Shown: positions 44,021 to 51,394 of the stretch, in pieces | How positions within the stretch are numbered: the first letter of the stretch is position 1 | How the letters are laid out: each line of letters begins with the position of its first letter | From: Muribaculaceae bacterium | GTDB taxonomy: Bacteria > Bacteroidota > Bacteroidia > Bacteroidales > Muribaculaceae | Direction: 5' to 3' | Length of the DNA stretch: 64,000 bases | Assembly (NCBI GenBank): GCA_017935045.1 | Contig: JAGBIJ010000036.1 | Coordinates: 1 to 64,000, forward strand | The notes under the pieces: generated by a model | Databases searched by the model: none | Seen by the model: the letters and a program-made list of their open reading frames with translations, nothing else | What the model was told of the DNA's origin: nothing | Translations under genes and position numbers: made by a program

Positions 44021-44845
44021 TTATTTATGGGAGGCAGTCTTGAGTATCTTTTTCATACGGCGTTTGCGGGCCATGCGACCCCAGAACTCATCCCACGCGG
44101 CGGCTGCTTCGGCGGCTGCCGCGTCCGGTGTCATGGTGTGCATGAACGCGGGAGCCGACGGGGGCAGGGAGCCGGCGCGGCGGGCGCGTTCGAGAGCCAG
44201 ACCGTAGCGGTGTCCGAGGTCGGCCACCATCTCGCGCAGGTCGTGCATGCGGCCGAACATGCTCATCAGTCTGCGTCGGTCGCGCACGCCGAAACGCATA
44301 CGGTTGAGGTCGATGTAGTGGAAGCGATAGGGTGGCTGCGTGCCCTCGACCAGTATGTTGCCGGGGGAGAAGTCCTTGTGCCACACTCCCTTGAGATGCA
44401 GGCGCACTATGTCGTCGGCGAAGGCATCGAGCATGGCGTTCATGTCAGGGCGGCGCTCCCAGTGGCGTATCTGGGGGGAGGCTACGTCGCGGCAGACATA
44501 GTAGCTCTCGGCCAGATGCAGGCCGTGGCGTACCTCCATGTAGGCCGCGGCCCGGGGGGTGTCGATGCCGAGGGCGGTCAGACGCAGAGCGTTGGCGAAA
44601 CTGCGGGCGGCCTTGCTGCGGCGCACTGTGACGTAGGCCACGCTGTTGACGGGATTGGGGCGGCGGAAAGCTTTCACTATGTATGGCTGACCGTTGTGGC
44701 GGATACGAAACAGACGGTTGCGCTCATCGTAGATTATCTCCGCGCCTGCGGGCATACCGTGGCGGCAGATGCTCTCCGCTGTCCGGCGGAAGTCTTCGAA
44801 TCCGGGGGCGGTAACCGTGATGTATTTGCTTGCTGACATGGACAT
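44021..44845 (-). CDS. Lipopolysaccharide kinase (Kdo/WaaP family)
   Basis: 274 residues of the PF06293 (Kdo/WaaP) kinase fold, which phosphorylates sugars of the LPS core or lipid A region. All catalytic features are visible: ATP-binding Lys58 (YIVKAF), catalytic loop HKDFSPGN (156-163) with Asp158 and Asn163, and metal-binding Asp179 (YIDLNR). No signal peptide or membrane helix; it would act at the inner face of the inner membrane. Last gene of the cdd-GT90-unknown-kinase operon, 2 bases after the preceding stop. Confidence 0.9.
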   Translation of the reverse strand: MSMSASKYITVTAPGFEDFRRTAESICRHGMPAGAEIIYDERNRLFRIRHNGQPYIVKAFRRPNPVNSVAYVTVRRSKAARSFANALRLTALGIDTPRAAAYMEVRHGLHLAESYYVCRDVASPQIRHWERRPDMNAMLDAFADDIVRLHLKGVWHKDFSPGNILVEGTQPPYRFHYIDLNRMRFGVRDRRRLMSMFGRMHDLREMVADLGHRYGLALERARRAGSLPPSAPAFMHTMTPDAAAAEAAAAWDEFWGRMARKRRMKKILKTASHK

Positions 44846-44847
44846 CG

Positions 44848-45693
44848 TTATAAGGGATATACGAGTACTACGCCGGTGTTGGAGGAATTGTCCTCGCCTT
44901 CGCGGTCGGCACAGTTTATTTCGGTAGGGATACCCGGGCAGAAGACGTAGTTACATTCTCCCCACGAGGGCGGACACTCGGTACGGGTCCAGTAGAAATT
45001 GCCGTAGTTGTCAGAACCGAATTTCTGTGCCACGTTGCGCAGACTGGAGCATGCGACCAGTATGTCGGCTTGCGCCTTGGTGGGGATGTTGTCGCCGTAA
45101 AGGGGATAGACCTTATTGAAGCATTTGTAGGCGCCCAGCTTGTCGTATTCGTCCTCCCAGGCGAGGATGAAGCGTTCGCCGCTCTGGATGATGGCTATTC
45201 CGATAATATTGTAGGAATCTTTGTCGGAGACTTTCGCCCAGTCGTCGGTGGTGGCGAAGTAGCGTGTGCCGTCGCGCTCTACGGCCAGCGACAGATGGCG
45301 CGGCACGGTGGAGAGCTTCACGCTCGGGCGCGCGAAAGTAAGGTCGTAGCCGGTGCGGGATTCGAGGCTGGGAATCCCGAAATCCTCGAAGTAGATGCGC
45401 AGGGTGTTCTCGCCGGGGCATTTTATCTCCATCATGCGGCATCCGGCTTCAAGCCAGACTATGTATTCGTTGACGTCGAAGGTCGGCTCTCCTATCAGAT
45501 CTCCGTCGAATTTCACTCCCTGCACGGGCAGCTTGACGCGCACGACGGCGGCATCGATGTTATTCAGGTCCTTGCGGATGAGGTTGCCGTAGATCAAGTC
45601 GCCGTTGGGAGCCAGCGACTGAGGCTTCAGGTCGGCTTTGACGCAGACTGACGGCAAAAGGACGGCTATAAGTATAAGCAGGTGTCGTATCAT
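44848..45693 (-). CDS. Secreted protein of unknown function in the LPS operon
   Basis: 281 residues. A signal peptide ends near CVKA|DLKPQ. The part 40-125 (DAAVVRVKLPVQGVKFDGDL, EYIVWLEAGCRMMEIKCPG) has strand spacing that recalls PEGA-like beta domains; the rest is unrecognised, with five Cys in the C-terminal half. It overlaps the GT90 start by 4 bases and is followed by the LPS kinase after 2 bases, so it probably takes part in envelope assembly. Confidence 0.7.
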   Translation of the reverse strand: MIRHLLILIAVLLPSVCVKADLKPQSLAPNGDLIYGNLIRKDLNNIDAAVVRVKLPVQGVKFDGDLIGEPTFDVNEYIVWLEAGCRMMEIKCPGENTLRIYFEDFGIPSLESRTGYDLTFARPSVKLSTVPRHLSLAVERDGTRYFATTDDWAKVSDKDSYNIIGIAIIQSGERFILAWEDEYDKLGAYKCFNKVYPLYGDNIPTKAQADILVACSSLRNVAQKFGSDNYGNFYWTRTECPPSWGECNYVFCPGIPTEINCADREGEDNSSNTGVVLVYPL

Positions 45694-46667
45694 ATTTTTT
45701 GACCGGTGGCCTCGAAGTAGCGCGCAAGAGTGAGCAGCGATATATCGCGCTCGCGGCGTCGGTCGAGAAATTGACTGTAATATTCTTTGGAAGCGAGGGC
45801 AATCTTTTCGGCTTCATCGGGATGCGCCATGTACCAGTTTATTTTCTCCTCGAGGTCGCTGAAGTCGTCGGCAATCTCGATGTAGTGGACTCCCGGCACG
45901 AGGCGCGAGTGCATCAGCCAATGCTCTACCTTTGGCCGCGTCATCACGGGCACGCAGTTGCTGCCCATGACCCATTGCAGCGACGAACCGACGTCGTTGC
46001 CCTCCAGTACAAGTATATACTGGTAGCGGAAGTGGCTTGCCACGCTTATCTTCTCAGCGCCCCATTCCGGACGCACGGGTACGCGCGAGGTGTCGCCCAG
46101 ATCGGTCAGGGGGGAGTCAAACCAGCGTTCGAAGAAGCGTATGCGGCCCGGTTTGTCTGTAATCTTGCCCCGGAAGAAGGCTATGGGCTGCTTGTCGGCA
46201 AAGGGAATGGGGTCGTGAGGCCGGGGGAAGTGACGCACGCGGTTGAGGTTGAAGACGGTGGCCATAAGGGCGTTGCCGTCGTCCAGACGGCGTGCCTTGA
46301 TTACCGAGGGACAGGACGGATTGCTGTAGACGTCGCCCGGCTGGAAGCATATGCGCAGGTGCGGGGGGAAGTAGGCGAGATAGCGCTCTATGTCGATGAA
46401 GTAGACCCTTTTGCCGCGCGAGCGGTCGAGGCAGTGTATGCTTTCGGCGTCAGGGGGGAGCGTCAGTGAGCCGGGGGCGGCGGGGCAGTAGAAGCGCACT
46501 CTGTCGGCAAGAAGGGGGGCGTCGGCTCGCGTCTGCCACGTGGCGAGCAGGCGGCGGAGCTTGCGGCGCAGCAGGAAGCGGGGCCGCAGCCGGCGTATGA
46601 GCCATCCGCAGTAGTAGAGCAGTTTCACGGGCTTCCCGCCTCGGTACATGTCTCGCAGGGCTCCCAT
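45690..46667 (-). CDS. Glycosyltransferase family 90 (LPS-modifying) protein
   Basis: 325 residues of the CAP10/GT90 type. Conserved blocks: FFRGKITDKPGRIRFFERW (about 168-186), ISVASHFRYQYILVLEGND (about 210-228) and SSLQWVMGSNCVPVM (about 231-245), the donor-binding region. GT90 enzymes transfer xylose or other sugars to LPS or O-antigen in bacteria. Basic N-terminus with a possible membrane-associated segment. Its ATG overlaps the cdd stop by one base, and its stop overlaps the next start. Confidence 0.87.
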   Translation of the reverse strand: MGALRDMYRGGKPVKLLYYCGWLIRRLRPRFLLRRKLRRLLATWQTRADAPLLADRVRFYCPAAPGSLTLPPDAESIHCLDRSRGKRVYFIDIERYLAYFPPHLRICFQPGDVYSNPSCPSVIKARRLDDGNALMATVFNLNRVRHFPRPHDPIPFADKQPIAFFRGKITDKPGRIRFFERWFDSPLTDLGDTSRVPVRPEWGAEKISVASHFRYQYILVLEGNDVGSSLQWVMGSNCVPVMTRPKVEHWLMHSRLVPGVHYIEIADDFSDLEEKINWYMAHPDEAEKIALASKEYYSQFLDRRRERDISLLTLARYFEATGQKI

Positions 46668-47137
46668 CAGAACTCGGTAAAGCAGAGCGGCAGGAGCGCG
46701 GCTATGGACTCAAGCACGTAGACTTTCTCGGAGCCGTAGAGCAGTACCTCGATGGGAGCGCCCTGTTTTACCTCGTACTCCAGCAGAGCCTGGCGGCAGG
46801 CTCCGCACGGGCTTATCGGCATGCGCTGAAACGCGCCGCAGGTCCAGGCTGCGATGGCAATCTTGAGCATAGGCACGTCTTTGTGGTTGGCGCCGGCTGC
46901 GAAGCAGGCGCTGCGCTCGGCGCATGTGCCGGAGGAGAAGGCGGCGTTCTCCTGGTTGGAGCCGGTGACCACAGTGCCGTCGGCCAGCAGTATGGCGGCT
47001 CCGACCTGGAACTTGGAGTAGGGGGCATAGCTGCTCTTGGTAGCTTCTTTGGCGGCGTCGACGAGCTTCCGGTCTGCCTCCGGAAGCTGTGAGTAGCGAC
47101 ATTCGCGCAGCAAAGTCTTGATTTCTATGGTTTTCAT
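46667..47137 (-). CDS. cdd: Cytidine deaminase
   Basis: 156 residues from ATG 47137 (an in-frame ATG at 47245 would add an unlike N-terminus). The zinc site is intact: TCAE (71-74, Cys72 ligand, Glu74 catalytic) and PCGAC (110-114, Cys111 and Cys114). Converts cytidine to uridine in pyrimidine salvage. First gene of an operon that continues into LPS modification, an unexpected association. Confidence 0.93.
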   Translation of the reverse strand: MKTIEIKTLLRECRYSQLPEADRKLVDAAKEATKSSYAPYSKFQVGAAILLADGTVVTGSNQENAAFSSGTCAERSACFAAGANHKDVPMLKIAIAAWTCGAFQRMPISPCGACRQALLEYEVKQGAPIEVLLYGSEKVYVLESIAALLPLCFTEF

Positions 47138-47267
47138 CGGAAGATGTTGATGAAAGATGTTGTCAGGCAGGTTATATGAATTGACTTGCCCGTATTTGTT
47201 TTTATGATTCAGATTGTAAAGATACAACAAATTTCGCATACGCACAAGGGGCGGTGCGGCGGAGGGA

Positions 47268-47303
47268 CAAAAAATCCGGGCAGTCGGCAGACCGTCCGGA
47301 TTT
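47268..47303 (-). terminator. Terminator of the 2-oxoacid oxidoreductase operon
   Basis: On the minus strand AAATCCGG (complement of 47296-47303) pairs with CCGGATTT (complement of 47272-47279), followed by a T-run (47274-47269). Confidence 0.7.
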
Positions 47304-47326
47304 CGGTTATGCAGGTTTTGTAGTTA

Positions 47327-47866
47327 TCAGTGTACCAGAGTGCGGCCTTTCTCGATAGCGGCCTCGTTGAGCGGGATGAGCTTGTGGTGACGCTCGGGGA
47401 GGCTCTTCTTCAGACCCTTGATGATGTTCTCCATGGGGAGCTTGTAAGACATCATCTCAAGCAGGGCGCCCATGACCACCATGTTGTAGGTCTTGGAGTT
47501 GCCCATTTCCAGACATGCGTTCATGGCCTCGATGCGCACTACGGTTATGTCCTTGCGAGTGGGAGGATTGTGGATACCGTTGTCATCGTAGATGAGTACT
47601 CCGCCGGGCTTTACCTTGCTCTCGAATTTGTCGAGGCTCTGCTGGTTGAGCACCACGGCAATGTCGTAGGAGTCAAGGATAGGGGAGGAAATCTTCTCGT
47701 CGGAGAGGATGACTGTGACGTTGGCGGTGCCGCCGCGCTGTTCGGGGCCGTAGGCGGGCATCCAAGTGACTTCTTTGTCGTCCATCAGGCCGGAGTAGGC
47801 GAGTATCTTACCCATGGAGAGTACTCCCTGGCCGCCGAAGCCTGCTATGATAATTTCTTGTGTCAT
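47327..47866 (-). CDS. korC: 2-oxoacid:ferredoxin oxidoreductase, gamma subunit
   Basis: 179 residues starting TQEIIIAGFGGQGVLSMGKI, the signature of the gamma domain that contacts coenzyme A and completes the active site. Works with KorB, KorA and KorD to oxidise a 2-oxoacid (2-oxoglutarate, or a branched-chain 2-oxoacid if VorABCD) to the acyl-CoA and reduced ferredoxin. 14 bases after korB. Confidence 0.92.
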   Translation of the reverse strand: MTQEIIIAGFGGQGVLSMGKILAYSGLMDDKEVTWMPAYGPEQRGGTANVTVILSDEKISSPILDSYDIAVVLNQQSLDKFESKVKPGGVLIYDDNGIHNPPTRKDITVVRIEAMNACLEMGNSKTYNMVVMGALLEMMSYKLPMENIIKGLKKSLPERHHKLIPLNEAAIEKGRTLVH

Positions 47867-47880
47867 TTCGCTTCTGTTGA

Positions 47881-48642
47881 TTAGTTGTTTTTCAGGTCAC
47901 CCAGGGGGTATTTCTCAAACATGTGTTCTTTCATCCACTCGTTGGCCTTTTCGGGCGACATCTTCCAGCCGGAGTTGCATGTGGCGACTACTTCGACTAC
48001 GGAAGTACCCTTCTTCGCCAGCGCGTTTTCAAAGGCTTTCTTCAGCGCGGCTTTGGTCTTTCGTACAGCGGCGGGTGTGTGGACAGCCTGACGGGTCACA
48101 TAGCATGTGCCGTCGAGTATGGCCATGAGGTTGGTGATCTCCAGGGGATGTCCGTTGAGGTCGACGCGGCGGCCGTAAGGGGTAGTGGCGGTCTTCTGGC
48201 CTACCAGAGTGGTGGGGGCCATCTGTCCGCCTGTCATGCCGTAGATGGCGTTGTTGACGAATATCATCACGATGTTCTCGCCACGGTTGGCTGCGTGGAT
48301 TGACTCGGCGGTGCCTATGGCGCTCATGTCGCCGTCGCCCTGATATGTGAAGACTACGTTTTCGGGCCAGAGGCGGCTTGCGGCGGTTGCGACTGCCGGA
48401 GCGCGGCCGTGGGCGGCCTCGATCCAGTCGACATCGATATAGTTATAGGCGAATACGGCGCATCCTACGGGGCTGACACCTATTGTGCGTTCGGTAAGGC
48501 CCATTTCGGCCACTACCTCGGCTACGAGTTTGTGTATCACACCGTGGGAGCATCCGGGGCAATAATGCATGTGGACCTCGTCGAGAAGCTCAGGCTTGCA
48601 GTAAACCTTGTTTTCCTCGCGGATTATATCATTGATTTCCAT
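47881..48642 (-). CDS. korB: 2-oxoacid:ferredoxin oxidoreductase, beta (thiamine pyrophosphate) subunit
   Basis: 253 residues. The TPP motif is GDGDMSAIGTAES ending near the Asn pair VNNAIYGMTGGQ. CPGCSHG near the N-terminus is the conserved Cys-rich start of the beta subunit. Between korA (26 bases) and korC (14 bases). Confidence 0.93.
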   Translation of the reverse strand: MEINDIIREENKVYCKPELLDEVHMHYCPGCSHGVIHKLVAEVVAEMGLTERTIGVSPVGCAVFAYNYIDVDWIEAAHGRAPAVATAASRLWPENVVFTYQGDGDMSAIGTAESIHAANRGENIVMIFVNNAIYGMTGGQMAPTTLVGQKTATTPYGRRVDLNGHPLEITNLMAILDGTCYVTRQAVHTPAAVRKTKAALKKAFENALAKKGTSVVEVVATCNSGWKMSPEKANEWMKEHMFEKYPLGDLKNN

Positions 48643-48668
48643 TGATTTCGATTTCGGTTAGTGCGTGA

Positions 48669-49751
48669 TTACTTGATGATTTTTTCTTTGAGGGCCACGA
48701 GTACTTCTTCGGGGCTGGGTATGATGCCACCCAGACGGCCGAAGTGCTTGACGGGCAGATTGTCGTGTACGGCCAGGCGTACGTCCTCGATCATCTGGCC
48801 GGCGTTGAGCTCGACGCAGAGGATGCCTTTCTTTCCCTGAGCGGCCTTCTCGATGGCCTCGTAGGGGAAGGGCCAGAGCGTGATGGGGCGCAGGATGCCT
48901 ACCTTGATGCCCTCTTTGGCAGCTATCTCCTTGGCTTTGGTACAGATGCGGGCTACGGAACCGAAGGCTACGATGAGGTAGTCGGCGTCTGCGGTGTCGA
49001 TTTCTTCCCAGCGGGTCTCGTTTTTGGCGATTTCGGCATAGCGGGCCTGCAGGCGCTCGTTGATGACCTCCATACGGGAGCTTTCCAGCTCAAGCGAAGT
49101 TATGACGTTGCGTTTGCGACCGCCCTTGCGGCCATCGGCGGCCCAGGGGCACTGCTTGCGGATTTCCTCTTCGGTACGGCGCGGGCGCTGCTCGGGGAGA
49201 ACCACTTTTTCCATCATCTGGCCTACTACGCCGTCGGCCAGAATCATTGCCGGATTGGTATATTTGAAAGCCAGGTCGAAGCCGAGGCCGACGAAGTCCA
49301 CCATCTCCTGTACAGTGGAGGGGGCGAGGACTATGAGGTGGTAGTCGCCGTGGCCGCCGCCCTTGCAGGCCTGGAAGTAGTCGGCCTGAGAAGGCTGTAT
49401 CGTACCCAGGCCGGGGCCGCCGCGCATTACGTTGAGTACCAGAGCGGGGAGCTCTGCTGCGGCGATATATGAGATGCCCTCCTGCTTGAGGCTGACGCCC
49501 GGGGAGGAAGAGGATGTCATGACAGCTTTTCCGGTCGAAGCGCCGCCGTACACCATATTAATAGCGGCAACTTCGGATTCAGCCTGCAGCACCACCATGC
49601 CGGTAGTCTCCCAGGGCATGAGTTCCTCGAGAGTTTCGAGTACTTCTGACTGCGGTGTGATGGGGTAACCGAAATAACCGTCGCAGCCGTAGCGTATAGC
49701 CGCGTGGGCGATGGCCTCGTTACCCTTCATAAGTCTTACTTCTTCTTTCAT
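48669..49751 (-). CDS. korA: 2-oxoacid:ferredoxin oxidoreductase, alpha subunit (KorA/VorB)
   Basis: 360 residues. Starts EVRLMKGNEAIAHAAIRYGC followed by GYFGYPITPQSEVLE (about 26-40), the conserved substrate-side motif. Bacteroides annotations call the equivalent gene VorB (3-methyl-2-oxobutanoate); sequence alone does not decide the substrate. Divides the kor operon at 49751, 55 bases from the ferredoxin-like subunit. Confidence 0.92.
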   Translation of the reverse strand: MKEEVRLMKGNEAIAHAAIRYGCDGYFGYPITPQSEVLETLEELMPWETTGMVVLQAESEVAAINMVYGGASTGKAVMTSSSSPGVSLKQEGISYIAAAELPALVLNVMRGGPGLGTIQPSQADYFQACKGGGHGDYHLIVLAPSTVQEMVDFVGLGFDLAFKYTNPAMILADGVVGQMMEKVVLPEQRPRRTEEEIRKQCPWAADGRKGGRKRNVITSLELESSRMEVINERLQARYAEIAKNETRWEEIDTADADYLIVAFGSVARICTKAKEIAAKEGIKVGILRPITLWPFPYEAIEKAAQGKKGILCVELNAGQMIEDVRLAVHDNLPVKHFGRLGGIIPSPEEVLVALKEKIIK

Positions 49752-49806
49752 ATCGTAAGTAGTGGGGGAATGTGTTTAAAAGGTGATTAGAAAAATCGCG
49801 GAATTC

Positions 49807-50034
49807 TCAGTCTACTTTTACGCGATAGACTTCGATGCAGGCGTCCGGGCATACCCAGGCGCACGAGCAGCATCCGGTACAGTTGTCGGGATTCGCCATG
49901 TGGGCGAAATGATATCCGCGGTCGTTGACTTCGGGGGAAAGTGCGAGGGTGTCTGTCGGGCAGGCCACCACGCAAAGGTTGCAGCCTTTGCAGCGCACTG
50001 TGTTCACGGTAATAGCTCCTTTTACTTTTGCCAT
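49807..50034 (-). CDS. korD: 2-oxoacid:ferredoxin oxidoreductase, delta (2[4Fe-4S]) subunit
   Basis: 75 residues from ATG 50034 (MAKVKGAITV), the likely start, rather than the in-frame ATG at 50115. Two classic CxxCxxCxxxCP clusters: CKGCNLCVVACP and CTGCCSCAWVCP. It is the electron-transfer subunit and the first gene of the operon. Confidence 0.92.
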   Translation of the reverse strand: MAKVKGAITVNTVRCKGCNLCVVACPTDTLALSPEVNDRGYHFAHMANPDNCTGCCSCAWVCPDACIEVYRVKVD

Positions 50035-50116
50035 ATTAGGTTGATTTATTAGGTTGACGCATTGATAGTTATGCCGTAGGCGGGAGAGACGGCGCCCTTG
50101 TCGGCCAACTTGCACA

Positions 50117-50124
50117 CAAAATTA
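50117..50124 (-). promoter_or_regulatory. -7 element of the kor operon
   Basis: Minus strand TAATTTTG (50124-50117). No -33 element at the right distance. Confidence 0.4.
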
Positions 50125-50198
50125 CATATTTTTTTGCACAATACCGGCGTGAGGGTATAAATTATTTATATGTTTTACAACATGTTTTTGCCGGTCTG

Positions 50199-50894
50199 TC
50201 ATGCTTCGGAGCGCAGCTGAGCGGCCAGCAGACGCATGCCCTCGGTCGCTTTCATCGGCATGACGTGCAGGTCGGGCAGCGGCGGCGTGCGGGCCGGACA
50301 GGGGTCTATGTAATATATCGGTGTGCCCGGCCGCACGCACTCCATCAGTCCGGCGGCCGGATAGACGTTGAGGCTGGTGCCTATTACGACGAATACGTCT
50401 GCTTCGGCAGCCAGGCGCATGGCCGGCTCTATGTTGGGCACCGCCTCGCCGAAGAATACGATGTGAGGCCGCATGGGATCTCCGTTGCGCCCCCGGGTGG
50501 CGGGCGAGGACTCAAGATTGCCGGGCGTCAGAGTCTCAGTGTAGTCCGGGTGCGTGATGGAGCGCAACTTCATCAGCTCTCCGTGCAGATGCAATACGTC
50601 GCGCGAGCCGGCGCGTTCGTGGAGGTCGTCGACGTTCTGTGTGATTACGCTCACATCGAAGTCTTTCTGCAGGTCGGCTATCAGCAGATGCGCTTCGTTG
50701 GGCTTCGCCGCCATCAGGTCGTGGCGCCGCATGTTGTAGAAACGGTGTACCAGTTCGGGATCGGCTGCGAATCCCTGGGCCGAGGCCACTTGCATCACGG
50801 GATACTGCTCCCATAGCCCTCCGGCGTCGCGGAAGGTGGTAATGCCGCTTTCCGCGCTTACGCCGGCGCCGGTGGAGAATACTATCTTTTTCAT
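50199..50894 (-). CDS. cobB: Sirtuin-type NAD-dependent protein deacylase lacking the zinc cysteines
   Basis: 231 residues. NAD-binding GAGVSAESGITTFRD (9-23), TQNVDDLHERAG (85-96) and the catalytic His in HLHGE (102-106) are intact. The CxxC ... CxxC zinc ligands expected after HLHGE are absent; the region reads MKLRSITHPD. Other Bacteroidetes sirtuins of this kind also lack them, as far as I recall. It removes acetyl or longer acyl groups from lysines. Single gene; a possible -7 element TATATTTG lies at 50929-50922 on the minus strand. Confidence 0.9.
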   Translation of the reverse strand: MKKIVFSTGAGVSAESGITTFRDAGGLWEQYPVMQVASAQGFAADPELVHRFYNMRRHDLMAAKPNEAHLLIADLQKDFDVSVITQNVDDLHERAGSRDVLHLHGELMKLRSITHPDYTETLTPGNLESSPATRGRNGDPMRPHIVFFGEAVPNIEPAMRLAAEADVFVVIGTSLNVYPAAGLMECVRPGTPIYYIDPCPARTPPLPDLHVMPMKATEGMRLLAAQLRSEA

Positions 50895-51035
50895 ATAAGT
50901 CAGGTGTCATGTATTATTTTGCAAATATAACAATTTTCCGGCATACGCGCGGGGAGTGTACGGCAGTTTTTAGGCAGTATCCGCTCTGTCATATAGCTGT
51001 TAACATTTTTTTTGATTTTGTTTTTTCGGCCAGGT

Positions 51036-51067
51036 ATTGCGAAAAAAGAATTTTTGACGTAACTTTG
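51036..51067 (+). promoter_or_regulatory. Promoter of tRNA-Arg
   Basis: ATTG (51036-51039), 20 bases, TAACTTTG (51060-51067). Good -7, near-consensus -33. The tRNA begins 57 bases downstream. Confidence 0.55.
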
Positions 51068-51123
51068 CAATCGTGCAAGTTGCCGGGCGTGCGTATCGGG
51101 TCTGCTCCGCGACTTTGTCAGTC

Positions 51124-51198
51124 GCCTCCGTAGTTCAACGGATAGAATAGAGGTTTCCTAAACCTTAGATAGGAGTTCGATTCTCCTCGGAGGTACCA
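51124..51198 (+). tRNA. tRNA-Arg (CCU)
   Basis: 75 bases. Acceptor arm GCCTCCG (51124-51130) with CGGAGGT (51188-51194, one G-U pair), anticodon loop TTCCTAA giving CCU, T-arm GGAGTTCGATTCTCC, discriminator A and encoded CCA (51196-51198). Confidence 0.92.
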
Positions 51199-51394
51199 TG
51201 AAGCTGACGGCGCAAAGCCATCTGTAAAGAATACCTTGAATCAATACCATAGGCATCCGGACTGCCCCCTTGTTGTGGCGTGGTGCGCGATGCCGTGACT
51301 GTATCAGGCATTGTAACGTATTCTGAGAGGCTGTAGGAAAATCAGACTTCATTTCAACAACCGCAATTAACTAACAAATCATATTCGACTAATT

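Noticed and set aside
44027..44836. 269-codon plus-strand ORF opposite the LPS kinase gene
   Set aside because: It is the antisense of a clearly conserved kinase with intact motifs; long antisense frames are expected from GC-rich codon bias. No domain signature.
51124..51394. Integration at the 3' end of tRNA-Arg
   Set aside because: No duplicated tRNA end, integrase or phage genes downstream; the next gene is an ordinary M6 protease.
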